A stretch of DNA of 64,000 bases from Afipia sp. (GCA_030652315.1 JAUSAX010000072.1:31559-95558); one strand, 5' to 3'. Shown: positions 16,392 through 26,500, numbered from the stretch's first letter. Notes: generated by a model from the letters alone, not told the origin. Numbers and translations: made by a program.

Positions 16392-17140
16392 GCATGCAGG
16401 ACGAGCACGATACGACAGCTGCCGACTACGTGATGGGCTTGCTCGATGCGGCAGGCGAAGCGGCTGCGGAAAAACGGCTGAAGAGCGATCCAGCATTTGC
16501 GGCAACGGTAAGCGCATGGCGCGAACGGCTTTCGGAGTTCGATACGTCTGCCGAACCCGTTACACCAAGCCCTGACCTGTGGCGCCGCATTGCCGAGACA
16601 ACGAAGAAGGAAACTATTTCGGCACTGCCCGGCGCTCGCAACGCCGTGCTCGGCGCAACGGTCTGGGACAATATCCGCTTCTGGCGTACAACCGGCCTGA
16701 CCGCCAGTGTCGCCGCATTGCTGTTTGGGGTCATCGCGCTCGGCGCGCTGACGACATCGAAGGAGCTGCGACGCGATCTGGTTGCGTTGGCGCAAAGCAA
16801 GCCGGTTTACGTCGCGATCCTGGTCAACGACACCACCAAGGAAGCGGGGGCGGTGGTCAATGCCTTCGCCAACGGCCGTGTCGAACTGATCCCGCTCAAA
16901 GCCATCGACGTGCCACCCGGACGCACGTTGCAGGTATGGACATTGTGGGATCGCGCCGTCGGCCCGAAATCAATCGGGATCACGGGCCAGTCGCGCACGC
17001 TGCAGCTTAATCTCGAGTCCCTGCCCGAAACCGTTGCCGATCAGTTGTTCGAGATCACGCTTGAACCGGAAGGCGGATCGCCCATCGGGCGACCCACCGG
17101 TCCGATCCTGTTCAAGGGCAACGCCGCAAGAACGCTATAG
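16388..17140 (+). CDS. RskA-type anti-sigma factor
   Basis: A 250-residue inner-membrane anti-sigma factor. The cytoplasmic N-terminal part (ADYVMGLLDAAGEAAAEKRL) is the ZAS-like sigma-binding segment but lacks the zinc HxxxCxxC set. One membrane segment follows at about 99-119 (GLTASVAALLFGVIALGAL), then a periplasmic RskA domain with LQVWTLWDRAVGPKSIG and the VTLEPEGGSP-like ending (ITLEPEGGSPIGRPTGPIL). The ATG at 16388 is chosen for the 4-bp overlap with the sigma gene; GTG 16379 and ATG 16394 are alternatives. By analogy with SigK/RskA, regulated proteolysis would free the sigma factor. Confidence 0.85.
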   Translation: MSMQDEHDTTAADYVMGLLDAAGEAAAEKRLKSDPAFAATVSAWRERLSEFDTSAEPVTPSPDLWRRIAETTKKETISALPGARNAVLGATVWDNIRFWRTTGLTASVAALLFGVIALGALTTSKELRRDLVALAQSKPVYVAILVNDTTKEAGAVVNAFANGRVELIPLKAIDVPPGRTLQVWTLWDRAVGPKSIGITGQSRTLQLNLESLPETVADQLFEITLEPEGGSPIGRPTGPILFKGNAARTL

Positions 17141-17152
17141 CTGTTCATCAAT

Positions 17153-17184
17153 CGTGTGATCGAAGCTCAAACCTCGATCACACG
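17153..17184. terminator. Hairpin between convergent rskA-like and CnbZ-like genes
   Basis: A perfect 11-bp inverted repeat (CGTGTGATCGA at 17153-17163, mate at 17174-17184) with a 10-nt loop. It spans the last codons of the leftward gene and the space after the anti-sigma gene. No T tract is seen, so it may act as a two-way transcript end or processing stem. Confidence 0.4.
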
Positions 17185-17925
17185 CTCCGTGAGAACGCGG
17201 CGGCAATCCATTTCATACTCGAGATCCTGCACCGGCGGCCGGTTCAGGTGCCAGGTCAGACCTTGCCGGAAGATGCCGCGCTTGCCGAGCTCGCTTTCGA
17301 TGAACGGGAAGATGTCGTGAACGGTGTAGAGCTGCGTCGCCGTGAGCTGGCTCCAGTCGCCCCCGAACGCGCCCATGCGCCGCTCCATCTCGCCCAGAAC
17401 CCATTTCGCCTTCTCCAGCATAGCTGCCGGGGAGATATCGCCCAGCCGCACCGCGTGGTCGCGATAATTCCCCTTGCCTTCGGGCGCTTCTCCGCTTCCG
17501 GCGACAACGAACGATGCCGGCGCGTTCGCCGCGACAACCGTGTAGGTAAAGGCATAAAAACTGGGCGTCGACGGCGGATCGATTTTCGGACAAACGTTGC
17601 TGCGCGCCACCGGATTGTCAGCACCGTCCCGCATCACCCCCCATTCCTTCAGAAAGCCGGTGTACTCCGCGTTGAAGCTAACAAACCCGCTTTCAGTAAA
17701 GGGCGCAGGTGAACGCAACTCGCAAGCTGCGAACGCTGACAGCGGGCGGCCCGCTGCTTTCAGAACCTGTGCGATCTTCTCAAATCCCTGACGCAACGGC
17801 ACCGGATTCGAGAACCGCACCCGTTCGAGCGCAAATCCAGGAAGCGCTCCAACGCCCGCCGAATACTGGCTGACACCCGGTATGAAACGATAGCCACTGT
17901 CGGGCGCTTCAACGGTCTTCATCAT
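17167..17925 (-). CDS. CnbZ-like protein (possible 2-aminomuconate-type deaminase)
   Basis: A 252-residue soluble protein starting MMKTVEAPDSGYRFIPGVSQYSAGV behind an AGAAGAGG ribosome site. It resembles proteins named after CnbZ, a 2-amino-5-chloromuconate deaminase; I recall this naming rather than recognising catalytic residues, so the activity is uncertain. Notable parts are GFALERVRFSNPVPL near residue 30, AACELRSPAPF near 67, and LYTVHDIFPFIESELGKRGI near 208. It is the last gene of a Liv-type transporter operon, 48 bp after livF, which suggests it acts on the imported compound or a product. No cofactor motif is visible. Confidence 0.6.
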   Translation of the reverse strand: MMKTVEAPDSGYRFIPGVSQYSAGVGALPGFALERVRFSNPVPLRQGFEKIAQVLKAAGRPLSAFAACELRSPAPFTESGFVSFNAEYTGFLKEWGVMRDGADNPVARSNVCPKIDPPSTPSFYAFTYTVVAANAPASFVVAGSGEAPEGKGNYRDHAVRLGDISPAAMLEKAKWVLGEMERRMGAFGGDWSQLTATQLYTVHDIFPFIESELGKRGIFRQGLTWHLNRPPVQDLEYEMDCRRVLTERVIEV

Positions 17926-17973
17926 GATACCTCTTCTAGCTTCTGAGAGTTGAATTGTGGTCTTGGCCTGGGA

Positions 17974-18708
17974 TTATTCTTCCAGAACGCCGAGATAGGC
18001 GTCGCGAATGATCGGGTCGGCCAGCAGTTCCGCACCGGACCCCGATCTGACGATCCGGCCCATGTCCATGACGAAGGCCGCGTGGCATAAATCCAGCGCT
18101 GTTGTGACATCCTGCTCGACCAGCAGGATCGACATGCCTTCGGCATTGAGCGTACGCAGCGCGGCGACGAGTTGCTCCACCAGCAACGGCGAAAGACCAA
18201 GTGACAGTTCGTCAATCATCAGCAGCTTCGGCGCGCTCATCAGACCGCGTCCAATGGCGCACATCTGCTGCTCTCCTCCGGAGAGCGTCGCCGCGGCCTG
18301 ATTGCGCCGTTCGGACAGTTTCGGGAAGGTCGTGTAGACCCTGTCCATATCGCGGCTGATCTCGGCGCGCGAAGCGGTGCGCGAATAGGCCCCCATCAGA
18401 AGATTGTCTTCGATGCTCATTGCACCGAACAGCCGCCGCCCTTCTGGCACGTGGACGATGCCGCGTGAAAGAATCCGAGAGGCAGTCGCGCCAGCGAGAT
18501 CCTCGCCATCCGATCGATAGGAGCCGGACTGAACCGGAATCAGACCCGACAGCGCACGCATCAGCGTGGTCTTACCCGCCCCGTTGGAGCCGATCAGCGC
18601 CGTAATTTCACCCCTGCGCACCGAAAGATCGATGCCCCACAGCACCTGCACCTCGCCGTAGCCGGCGCGCAGACCTTGCAATTCGAGAATAGGAACAGCA
18701 TCAACCAT
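17974..18708 (-). CDS. LivF-type ABC transporter ATPase
   Basis: A 244-residue cytoplasmic ATPase of a branched-chain-amino-acid-type importer. Walker A is GSNGAGKTT near residue 36, the signature is LSGGEQQM, and Walker B is LLMIDELSLGLSP, as is usual for LivF. The start at 18708 (MVDAVPILELQGLRAGYGEV) is preferred to the ATG seven codons upstream because it has a better ribosome site and an 8-bp overlap with livG. It works with the adjacent LivG ATPase and the two permeases. The substrate is not known. Confidence 0.88.
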   Translation of the reverse strand: MVDAVPILELQGLRAGYGEVQVLWGIDLSVRRGEITALIGSNGAGKTTLMRALSGLIPVQSGSYRSDGEDLAGATASRILSRGIVHVPEGRRLFGAMSIEDNLLMGAYSRTASRAEISRDMDRVYTTFPKLSERRNQAAATLSGGEQQMCAIGRGLMSAPKLLMIDELSLGLSPLLVEQLVAALRTLNAEGMSILLVEQDVTTALDLCHAAFVMDMGRIVRSGSGAELLADPIIRDAYLGVLEE

Positions 18709-19450
18709 GGGCGGCTGCCCTCTTGGCATACTGCTGACCGAGATAGGCTTCCACGACAGCCGGATTCTTGATCACATCGCGCGGCATGCCGTCCGCGATC
18801 AACCGCCCGTTGTGCAACACAACGATCCGCGTGCAGACATTAAGAACGACCTTCATCAGGTGCTCGATCATCACGATGGTAATGCCACTTGCTGCCAGTT
18901 CATGAATGAGCCTTGTCGCACGCTCCACCTCAGCGCTGTTCAAGCCAGCGTTGACCTCGTCCAGAAACAGCAGCTTCGGCTTCATCGCCAGCGCCTTTGC
19001 GAGTTCAAGCCGCTTGCGCATCGCCAGTGTCAGCGTCGCCGCCGGCTGATCCGACTGTGCTTCGAGACCGACGAAAGCCAGGCGTTCACGAGCCGCCTCA
19101 CGCGCCGACTTCAGGCTTTCATTCGGCTGCGAAAACAGCGCCGCGGCAGCCACGTTGTCGAGAGCGGAGAGTTCAGCGAAGGGCTGTACGATCTGGAAGG
19201 TGCGAGACAGTCCGAGGCGCGCTGACTGGTATGTCTTCACACGCGTGATGTCCTGCCCCGCGAATGTCACCGTCCCCGAACTCGCCGGGGTCACACCGGT
19301 GACGACATTGACGAGCGTGGTCTTGCCGGCGCCGTTCGGGCCGATCAAGCCGAGTACCTCGCCCTTATTGATGCCGAGCGAGACGTCGCTGAGCGCCTTG
19401 AGGCCGCTGAAATGGCGGGAGACTGATTGAAGCCGGAGAATCTCAGACAC
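18701..19450 (-). CDS. LivG-type ABC transporter ATPase
   Basis: A 249-residue ATPase. Walker A is GPNGAGKTTLVNVVTG near residue 35 and Walker B LLFLDEVNAGLNSAE. The signature region reads LTLAMRKRLELAKAL instead of the usual LSGGQ; this is a recognised variant among LivG proteins rather than a defect. The GTG at 19450 is chosen as start because GGAGG lies about 8 nt upstream and it overlaps the permease stop by 8 bp; an upstream ATG at 19480 is possible. It pairs with LivF to drive the importer. Confidence 0.87.
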   Translation of the reverse strand: MSEILRLQSVSRHFSGLKALSDVSLGINKGEVLGLIGPNGAGKTTLVNVVTGVTPASSGTVTFAGQDITRVKTYQSARLGLSRTFQIVQPFAELSALDNVAAAALFSQPNESLKSAREAARERLAFVGLEAQSDQPAATLTLAMRKRLELAKALAMKPKLLFLDEVNAGLNSAEVERATRLIHELAASGITIVMIEHLMKVVLNVCTRIVVLHNGRLIADGMPRDVIKNPAVVEAYLGQQYAKRAAAHG

Positions 19451-20378
19451 GCTTCGGCCTCCATGAAAGAAGTCGATCACGCAACGACATCAGTCCGTGC
19501 GGGAGGAACAGCAGCAGCGCGACGATGAGGACGCCGAGGACGCCGCTATGGATCTGGATGTAGTTGCGCCAGACCACCTCCTCCAAGCCGAGATAGACGA
19601 GTGCACCGATAACGACGCCGAGCGGCGAACCGAGCCCACCAATCAGCGCCATCACGATCGGCTTGACCGAATAGAGAATGTCGAACACGTCCGACGGATC
19701 GATGTAATGGACCCAGGCGGCATAAATGCCGCCTGCCGCGCTGACGAAGCATGCCGACAGGCCGAACGCGACACTCTTGTAGAGCGTGGCGTTGAGACCG
19801 ATCATATTGGCGGCGGTTTCATTTTGCCGGATGCAAGCAAGTCCAAAGCCGAGCTTTGATCCCGAGACGACGAGCACCATCAAGGCGGTCCCGAGCAGCA
19901 ATGCCCACATCGCATAAAAGAAGAAGGTCGCGTCCGATATCACGCCGGCTGCGGACGTCAGCGGAATATTCAGGCCCATGCCGCCACCGGTGAGATCGGT
20001 GGCATTGTTGACGAGTTCGCGGAACACCTCGATCAGCGAGAGGCTGGCAATCGCGAAATAATGCCCGCGCAGACGGAGCAGCGCGGCTCCCAGAAGCGCT
20101 GCGACCACAAATGATGCCACCCATGCGGCGGCCACCGCTACACCGACAGGCACTCCCCGCGACATCAAAACGCCGGTTGTGTACGCCCCCAGGCCAAAGA
20201 ACGCTGCCGTGGCGAACGACGGATAGCCGGCGAAACCACCGACAATGTTCCATGACAAAGCGAGGATCGCGTACATGCAGGCGATCGTGCCAAGCCTCAG
20301 GGCATACGCTCCGCCGAACATCGGCAGCGTGGCGATGCAAGCGACCAGTATAAGCAGGATCAGATTCGACCGGGTCAT
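19443..20378 (-). CDS. LivM-type ABC transporter permease
   Basis: A 311-residue inner-membrane permease of the LivM family with about eight to ten hydrophobic segments. Typical parts are SWNIVGGFAGYPSFATAAFFGLGAY near residue 42 and LRLRGHYFAIASLSLIEVFREL near 104, followed by GGLGSPLGVVIGALVYLGLEE. The start at 20378 gives an ATGA overlap with the livH stop. With the neighbouring LivH it forms the membrane channel. Confidence 0.88.
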   Translation of the reverse strand: MTRSNLILLILVACIATLPMFGGAYALRLGTIACMYAILALSWNIVGGFAGYPSFATAAFFGLGAYTTGVLMSRGVPVGVAVAAAWVASFVVAALLGAALLRLRGHYFAIASLSLIEVFRELVNNATDLTGGGMGLNIPLTSAAGVISDATFFFYAMWALLLGTALMVLVVSGSKLGFGLACIRQNETAANMIGLNATLYKSVAFGLSACFVSAAGGIYAAWVHYIDPSDVFDILYSVKPIVMALIGGLGSPLGVVIGALVYLGLEEVVWRNYIQIHSGVLGVLIVALLLFLPHGLMSLRDRLLSWRPKRV

Positions 20379-21241
20379 TCGAAGCCCTTTCGGCCAAGCA
20401 GGCCCTGAGGGCGAACGATCAGGAAGATGATCAGCAAGACGAATGACAACGTCGTCGCATGCGCCGGACCGATGAGTGTGGAGCCGATGCCTTCGATCAG
20501 CGCCAGCAGGATGCCACCGGCCAGCGCACCGGACACACTGCCAAGGCCACCGAGCACGCAAACAACGAAGGCCTTGCCGAGATAAGCCGTGGAGGTCAGC
20601 GGCGAGATCGGGAAGATCAGCGCCATCAGCACCCCAGCGCAGCCGGCCAGCGCCGCGCCGAGACCGAAGGCAATCGCGTAGATCGACTTGACATCAACAC
20701 CCATCAGCGTGGCAGCGTCACGATCAAGCCTCACCGCGACAATAGCCCGCCCGACACGCAAACGGCGCAGGATCAGATAAAGCACCCCGGTCAGCGCCAG
20801 CGCGGACGCGGTCGCAATCAGCCGATCGACGGGTACGACGACATCGAACATCGAGATCGACCCCATCGGCGGAGTCAGCGTCAACTTCCGGTAATCAGCC
20901 TTGAAATAGTAGATCATCGCGTTGTTGAGGATCAGGTCGAGGCCGAATGTCAGCGTCAGCGTAACAAGCACCGGCGCGGTGATCACGCGGTTAAGAATGA
21001 TGCGTTGAATGAGATAACCGAACGCAAAGAACAACGGCGCCGCGATGACAAGCGCGTACCACGGCGAGATGTGAAGCGACTGGTAAAGCCCCCAGGCCAA
21101 GTAAGCGCCGAGAACGATGAACGAGCCATGGATCAGGTTGATGACGTTCAGAACGCCCCAAACCAGCGAGAAGCCGATCGCAATACATGCGTAAAGGCAG
21201 CCCAGCACTAAAGCATTGATCAGAACCTGGGCCGCCAGCAT
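20375..21241 (-). CDS. LivH-type ABC transporter permease
   Basis: A 288-residue inner-membrane permease with the LivH hallmarks INLIHGSFIVLGAYLAWGLY near residue 34 and FVVCVLGGLGSVSGALAGGILLALIEG near 225. It starts MLAAQVLINALVLGCLYACIAIG, 38 bp after the binding-protein gene, and overlaps livM by 4 bp. It is part of the operon that ends with the CnbZ-like gene. Confidence 0.88.
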   Translation of the reverse strand: MLAAQVLINALVLGCLYACIAIGFSLVWGVLNVINLIHGSFIVLGAYLAWGLYQSLHISPWYALVIAAPLFFAFGYLIQRIILNRVITAPVLVTLTLTFGLDLILNNAMIYYFKADYRKLTLTPPMGSISMFDVVVPVDRLIATASALALTGVLYLILRRLRVGRAIVAVRLDRDAATLMGVDVKSIYAIAFGLGAALAGCAGVLMALIFPISPLTSTAYLGKAFVVCVLGGLGSVSGALAGGILLALIEGIGSTLIGPAHATTLSFVLLIIFLIVRPQGLLGRKGFE

Positions 21242-21279
21242 GTGATGTCCTCGCCTCCGCGCCTTGAATCAGCCTTGGA

Positions 21280-22491
21280 TCAGTTCACGCCGAGCTTGAA
21301 TTCGCCCTGCTTGATCAGCGCAGGCGAGAGCACGACGGGCTTGCCGCCCTGGAGCTGGAATACCGGCGGCTCCAGCGAATTGATCTGCCCTGTCGGACCA
21401 AACTTCACGGGGCCGAAGAACGTCATCACGTCAAGCTTCGCGAGTTCGTCACGCACCTTGTCCTTGTCGAGCGATCCCGCTTTCTCAATCGCCATCTGGA
21501 ACAAAGCTCCAGCGACCGAAGCCGACGCCTGCGCGTAGTCAGGTTCGGATTTGAACTTTTCCTTGAACAGCTTCACGTAGTTTGCCGTGGTGCCGAAAAT
21601 GTCCTTGCCGGAATACTGCGCGGCGGGATGCCACCAGGCGGCGCTGGTGATGTTTTCTCCGCCTGCACCGGCGGCGTCGATGAATTCCTGATAGGCCGGA
21701 CCTGCGATCATCGAAACCACCGTGGCCTTGATCTGCTGGTCAGCCATCTGCTTTTTCACCAGCAGCAGATCGTTGATATAGCCGGTCACGAAGATCCACT
21801 GCGGAGCCAGCGACTTGATCTGCGACAGCGTGGCGGAGTGATCGAGTGTCCCGATCGCATACTTCTCGAAGTATGCAACTTCGAGACCGTTGCCCTTCGC
21901 CGACTTTTCCATCTCCTGAGCGATGGCGAGGGGGAACAGATCGTTCCGTGCCAGAATCGCGACCTTCTTCACATCCGGCGCTTTCGCCTTGACCATCTGG
22001 GTCAGCGGCGTGGTCAGCGTGTCGTTCGGCGTGAAGGTCCCGAACAGGTATTTGTATCCCTGGTCGTAGACCTGCGACGACGAGGCCGTCGCGGCGATGG
22101 TCGGCACCTTGTACTTCTCGGAGACGCTGCTCCCAGCCTTCGCGGCGCCCGACCCGAACGGGCTGAACAGGAAGTTGACGTTGTTCTGGGTGATCATCTG
22201 CTCGGTGGTCTGCACCGCGCGCGGCGTGTTCGACTGGTAGTCGGTGTAAACGATCTCGACCTTGTACTTCTTGCCGCCGACCGAGATGCCGCCGGCCTTG
22301 TTGGCCTGCTCGGCCCACAGGTCATATCCCTGCTGCTGCTTGATGGCCTCGGGCGCGAGCGGCCCGGTGAGCGGGAGCGGCGCTCCGAACTTGATGACAT
22401 CCTGCGCCAGCGCCGCTGAGGCGGACAATCCCAAAGAGGCAGCAATCAAAAGTGAATTCAAACCACGCGAGACGAGCCGGGAGCGAGCCAT
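21280..22491 (-). CDS. Periplasmic ABC substrate-binding protein, LivK family
   Basis: A 403-residue exported binding protein that leads a five-gene importer operon. The signal peptide is about 29 residues (MARSRLVSRGLNSLLIAASLGLSASAALAQ). The mature protein begins DVIKFGAPLPLTGPLAPEAIKQQQGYDLWAEQ, the Peripla_BP_6 pattern used by systems for amino acids and aromatic acids. A GGAG ribosome site precedes the ATG. It is divergent from a LysR regulator, which probably controls it. Ligand unknown; the CnbZ-like gene hints at an aromatic or unsaturated amino acid breakdown product. Confidence 0.87.
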   Translation of the reverse strand: MARSRLVSRGLNSLLIAASLGLSASAALAQDVIKFGAPLPLTGPLAPEAIKQQQGYDLWAEQANKAGGISVGGKKYKVEIVYTDYQSNTPRAVQTTEQMITQNNVNFLFSPFGSGAAKAGSSVSEKYKVPTIAATASSSQVYDQGYKYLFGTFTPNDTLTTPLTQMVKAKAPDVKKVAILARNDLFPLAIAQEMEKSAKGNGLEVAYFEKYAIGTLDHSATLSQIKSLAPQWIFVTGYINDLLLVKKQMADQQIKATVVSMIAGPAYQEFIDAAGAGGENITSAAWWHPAAQYSGKDIFGTTANYVKLFKEKFKSEPDYAQASASVAGALFQMAIEKAGSLDKDKVRDELAKLDVMTFFGPVKFGPTGQINSLEPPVFQLQGGKPVVLSPALIKQGEFKLGVN

Positions 22492-22580
22492 CCAGATTCT
22501 CCATCAGGTACCAAGGGTACGACCTGTCGAAATCTTGGCAAAATAAGGGATCGAATAAAAGCATTGAATTTCGACGCGAA

Positions 22581-22599
22581 CGGTCTGAAAATTAGACCG
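22581..22599. promoter_or_regulatory. LysR-type box with a T-N11-A palindrome
   Basis: CGGTCTGAAAATTAGACCG is an inverted repeat with 6-bp arms and a 7-nt AT-rich centre. It contains the T-N11-A pattern of LysR regulators. It lies in the gap between livK (leftward) and the lysR-type gene, 60 bp before the preferred regulator start at 22659. This is where an autoregulatory and activating site would be expected. Confidence 0.6.
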
Positions 22600-22658
22600 C
22601 TATGCACGACCTGCTTGATTTCAAAGCATCCCTTACCTCAACGATTGGGCCCGAACAC

Positions 22659-23561
22659 ATGATTGAATCCACGGCTATTCGGTACTTTCGCGAGGTCACT
22701 GTGCGCGGCTCGATCAAGCGGGCTGCGGAATCCCTGCGGATTGCCCCCAGTGCCATCAGCCGGCAGGTGCAGGGGCTCGAAGAGGAGCTTTCGGTCAAAT
22801 TATTCGAGCGCGGCGCGCGAGGAATGGATCTGACCAATGCCGGCCACCTGCTCTATCGCTATGCACAAGAAAGCCAGGTCAAACTCGACCGGGTCCGCGC
22901 GCAAGTCGAGGAATTCGATTCGCTGCAGCGCGGTCACGTCAAGCTGGCGACCGTTGAAGGCCTGCTGGCGAGCTTCGTGTCGGACTTTGTGGTCGATCTT
23001 TCCAGGGACTATCCTGGCGTTTCGATCGCGGTGACCACCGTGGGCTCGCGCGGCGTCGCCGAAATGGTCGGGCGGCAGGAGGTCGATCTTGGACTCGTCT
23101 TCGGCCGCGCGCCCCGCCGCGACCTGATCGAACTGGCCCGCATGCGGCAATCGCTGTGCCTAATGGTCGCACCGCAACACTCGATGGCCGGCAAGGATCA
23201 CTGCACGATAAGGGAACTGGCGGGGCTGCGTGTGATCCTGCCAGATCCGTCGTTCGGCATTCGTCAGGAACTCGATCGCGCCTGCGCCAAGGCAAACGTC
23301 GAGCTCGATATCTACAGCGAGACCAACTCCATCGCCTTCGCACGAACGATTGCTGCCAAGACCGGCCTCGGAACTTTCCTGCCACGGAACGCGGCGATGC
23401 CAGAACTGGTCGCAGGTACGCTGGTCGCAATTCCTCTGCGCGACAAACGGCTGGAGGCAACACAGGTCACGCTGGTGCAACTCGCGGCCCGCAACACCAC
23501 GCCCTCCAGCCTCCGCGTCGCGCAGTTGCTTGTAGAGAGAATGAAGGAGCAGAAAGATTAG
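22659..23561 (+). CDS. LysR-family transcriptional regulator
   Basis: A 300-residue LysR-type regulator. The winged helix-turn-helix occupies residues 1-60 (IRYFREVTVRGSIKRAAESL ... SRQVQGLEEELSVKLFER), followed by a linker helix and a periplasmic-binding-protein-like effector domain. The ATG at 22659 is preferred because LysR proteins start about five residues before this motif. An ATG at 22602 would add 19 residues but would start 2 bp after a palindromic site with no room for a ribosome site. It is divergent from the liv operon and its last 4 bases overlap the RND pump gene end to end. The effector is unknown. Confidence 0.88.
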   Translation: MIESTAIRYFREVTVRGSIKRAAESLRIAPSAISRQVQGLEEELSVKLFERGARGMDLTNAGHLLYRYAQESQVKLDRVRAQVEEFDSLQRGHVKLATVEGLLASFVSDFVVDLSRDYPGVSIAVTTVGSRGVAEMVGRQEVDLGLVFGRAPRRDLIELARMRQSLCLMVAPQHSMAGKDHCTIRELAGLRVILPDPSFGIRQELDRACAKANVELDIYSETNSIAFARTIAAKTGLGTFLPRNAAMPELVAGTLVAIPLRDKRLEATQVTLVQLAARNTTPSSLRVAQLLVERMKEQKD

Positions 23562-26500
23562 CCGGGAACACTTTCCGTGGTCCGGGGCTCCATTTCAACA
23601 CTGCCCGGGAACAGCCTGCGCACCAGAATATAGAATATCGGTGTGAAGATCAGGCCGAACAGCGTGACGCCGAGCATTCCGAAGAACACCGCCACGCCGA
23701 CCGCTTGACGCATTTCCGATCCGGATCCCGATGAAATCACCAGCGGGAGCACGCCGAGAATAAATGCGAACGAGGTCATCAGGATCGGCCGCAATCTTAG
23801 CCGGCACGCCTCGATAACGGCTTCAAGCTGATCGCGCCCCTCGCGTTCAATGTCGCGGGCGAACTCGACGATCAGGATGGCGTTCTTGGCCGCCAGCCCT
23901 ACCAGCACGACGAAGCCGATCTGAGTCAGGATGTTGATATCCTGCCCCATGATGCGCACTCCGATTGTCGCGGCGAGCAAACACATCGGCACAATCAGGA
24001 TCACGGCAAATGGAAGGGTCCAGCTGCCGTATTGCGCGGCAAGAACGAGATACACAAAAAGCACACAAATCGGGAAGACGTAGAGACCCGCATTGCCCCC
24101 TGTCACCTGCTGATACGACAGATCGGTCCACTCGAATCCGAACCCGCTCGGCAGTGTCTGGACGGCCAGCGCTCGCATCGTCTCGATCGCAGTTGCAGAA
24201 CTTGTTCCCGGAAGGGTATCGCCCTGCAACTCGGCGGCCGGATAAAGATTATAACGCGCGACCCGGTCCGGTCCCGACGTATCACGAAAATCGACGACGC
24301 TTCCGAGTAACACCATGTCTCCCGCCGTGTTGCGGGTTCGCAGCCTGGCGAGATCGGTGGTCTCACGGCGGAACGGCAAATCCGCCTGAGCCACCACGCG
24401 ATAGGAACGGCCGAGAATATTGAAGTCGTTGATGTAGGTCGAACCGAAATAGGTTTCGATCGCTTCGGTCACGTTCTGGACCGGCACGTTGAGCATCTGC
24501 GCCTTCTGGCGATCGATCTCGACGAACACCTGAGGTGTATTGGCGCTGAACGGTGAAAACACCGCCGTCAGTCCGTGGGCCTTCCGGGCCTCATTCACCA
24601 GTTCATCGGTGGCCGCCGCGAGCAATTCGGGACCCCGCCCCTGCCGGTCCTGCACGTTCATGGTAAACCCGCCGCCGGTGCCGATGCCCGGTACCGCAGG
24701 CGGCGGCACGACGATCACGAAGGCGCCCTCGATGCTCGACAGCCGCTTGCGTAACTCCGCGGTGATCACATTGGCAGTCAGCCCCTCCTTCAGCCGGATC
24801 TTCGGGTCCTCGAACACCGGAAATAACGCCGCTGCGTTGCTGGCTTGCGTTCGTGTCGCGCCGGACAGGCCGGCAAACGACGGCACGCGAACGACCCCCG
24901 GCGTGTCGAGCGCGATCCTCTCGATCTCACGAACGACCTCGGTCGTGCGTGCGAGCGATGCCGCGCCCGGCAATTGCACGGCGACAATGACGTAACCGCG
25001 ATCCTGCGCCGGAATGAAGCCCTGTGGCGTGGCAACGACCAGCCACACGGCTGAAGCAATCAGGGCAACGTAAGCCAGCAGCATCACAACCGAATGCCGG
25101 ATAACAAAGCTCGCCGCGGTTCCATAGCTGTGCGAAAGGCGATCGAATACGCGATTGAAGGCTCCAGTGAATTTACCCCATCCGCGCGCGATCACATTCC
25201 AGCTCGCCGGCGGCCGCTTCTCTTCATGTGGACGGAGGATGATCGACGCAAGCGCCGGAGAGAGGGTCAGCGAACAGAAACAGGATATCGCGGTGGCGAC
25301 GGCGATGGTCACGGCGAACTGCTGGAAGAACTGGCCGGAAATGCCGCCCAGAAATGCGGTGGGTACGAACACCGCACACAGCACCAGCGCGATCGAAACC
25401 AGCGCGCCGCCAACCTCCTGCATGGTGAGCAGCGCGGCTTCGCGCCTGCTCAGACCCGCAGCCAGATGCCGCTCGACATTCTCAACAACGACGATCGCAT
25501 CGTCCACCACAATGCCGACGGCAAGCACAAGCCCGAACAGTGTGAGATTGTTGACCGAAAATCCCAGCGCCGCCATGACGGCGAAGGTGCCGATCAGCGA
25601 GACGGGAATTGCGAGGATGGGAATGATTGCCGGACGCCAGCCTTGCAGGAAGACCAGAACGACGATCACGACCAGAATCATCGCTTCATAGATTGTCTTG
25701 ATCAGCTCATTGACCGACTCCGCGATGAACTCGGTCGGATTGTAGCCGATATTATACTCAAGGCCTGGCGGAAAATCCGCCTTGAGCCTCACCATGGCAT
25801 CGGAGATATTCTTGGCGGTCGCGAGTGCATTCGATCCGGGTCGCTGCGACACCAGCATCGCGACCGCGGATTTCTTCAAAAGGAAGCTGTTGGTTGTGTA
25901 GGCCAGCGCGCCGAGCTCGATTCGCGCCACATCGCGCAGGCGCACGATGCGGCCATCCTCCCCGGCCTTGATGATGATGTTCTCGAACTGGTGCGGATCT
26001 TTCAAACGCCCGGTGAAAGTGAGATTGGGCTGAAACGCGCGGTCGGAAATCGGCGGTTCGGCGATCTGGCCGCCCGCGATCTGCAAATTCTGGGCGCGGA
26101 TTGCTGTGACTACGTCACCGGCAGTCATTCCAAGCGTAGAAATCTTCTCGGGGTCGAGCCACAAGCGCATCGAATAATCCCGCGCCCCGAAAATCTGGAT
26201 ATCGCCGATGCCGTCCAGTCGGAGCAACTGATCGCGCACCTGCCGGAGCGCATAGTTGCTGATGTAGAGCTGGTCGTAGGTGTCGTCAGGCGACAGCATG
26301 AACACGACCATCAGCAGGTCGGGGCTGTCTTTGCGTGTCACAACACCATTACGTTGCACTTCCGTCGGCAAACGGGGCAACGCGATCGCCACCCGGTTCT
26401 GAACCAGCACCTGTGCCTTGTCGAGATCGGTGCCCAGTTTGAACTCGACGGTGATCGTCAATTGGCCGTTCGAGGTCGCCTGACTGTAAATAGACAGCAT

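Noticed and set aside
19020..19070. Degenerate ABC signature in LivG as a sign of a dead transporter
   Set aside because: The LTLAMRKRLELA form occurs in otherwise normal LivG proteins and the Walker motifs are intact.
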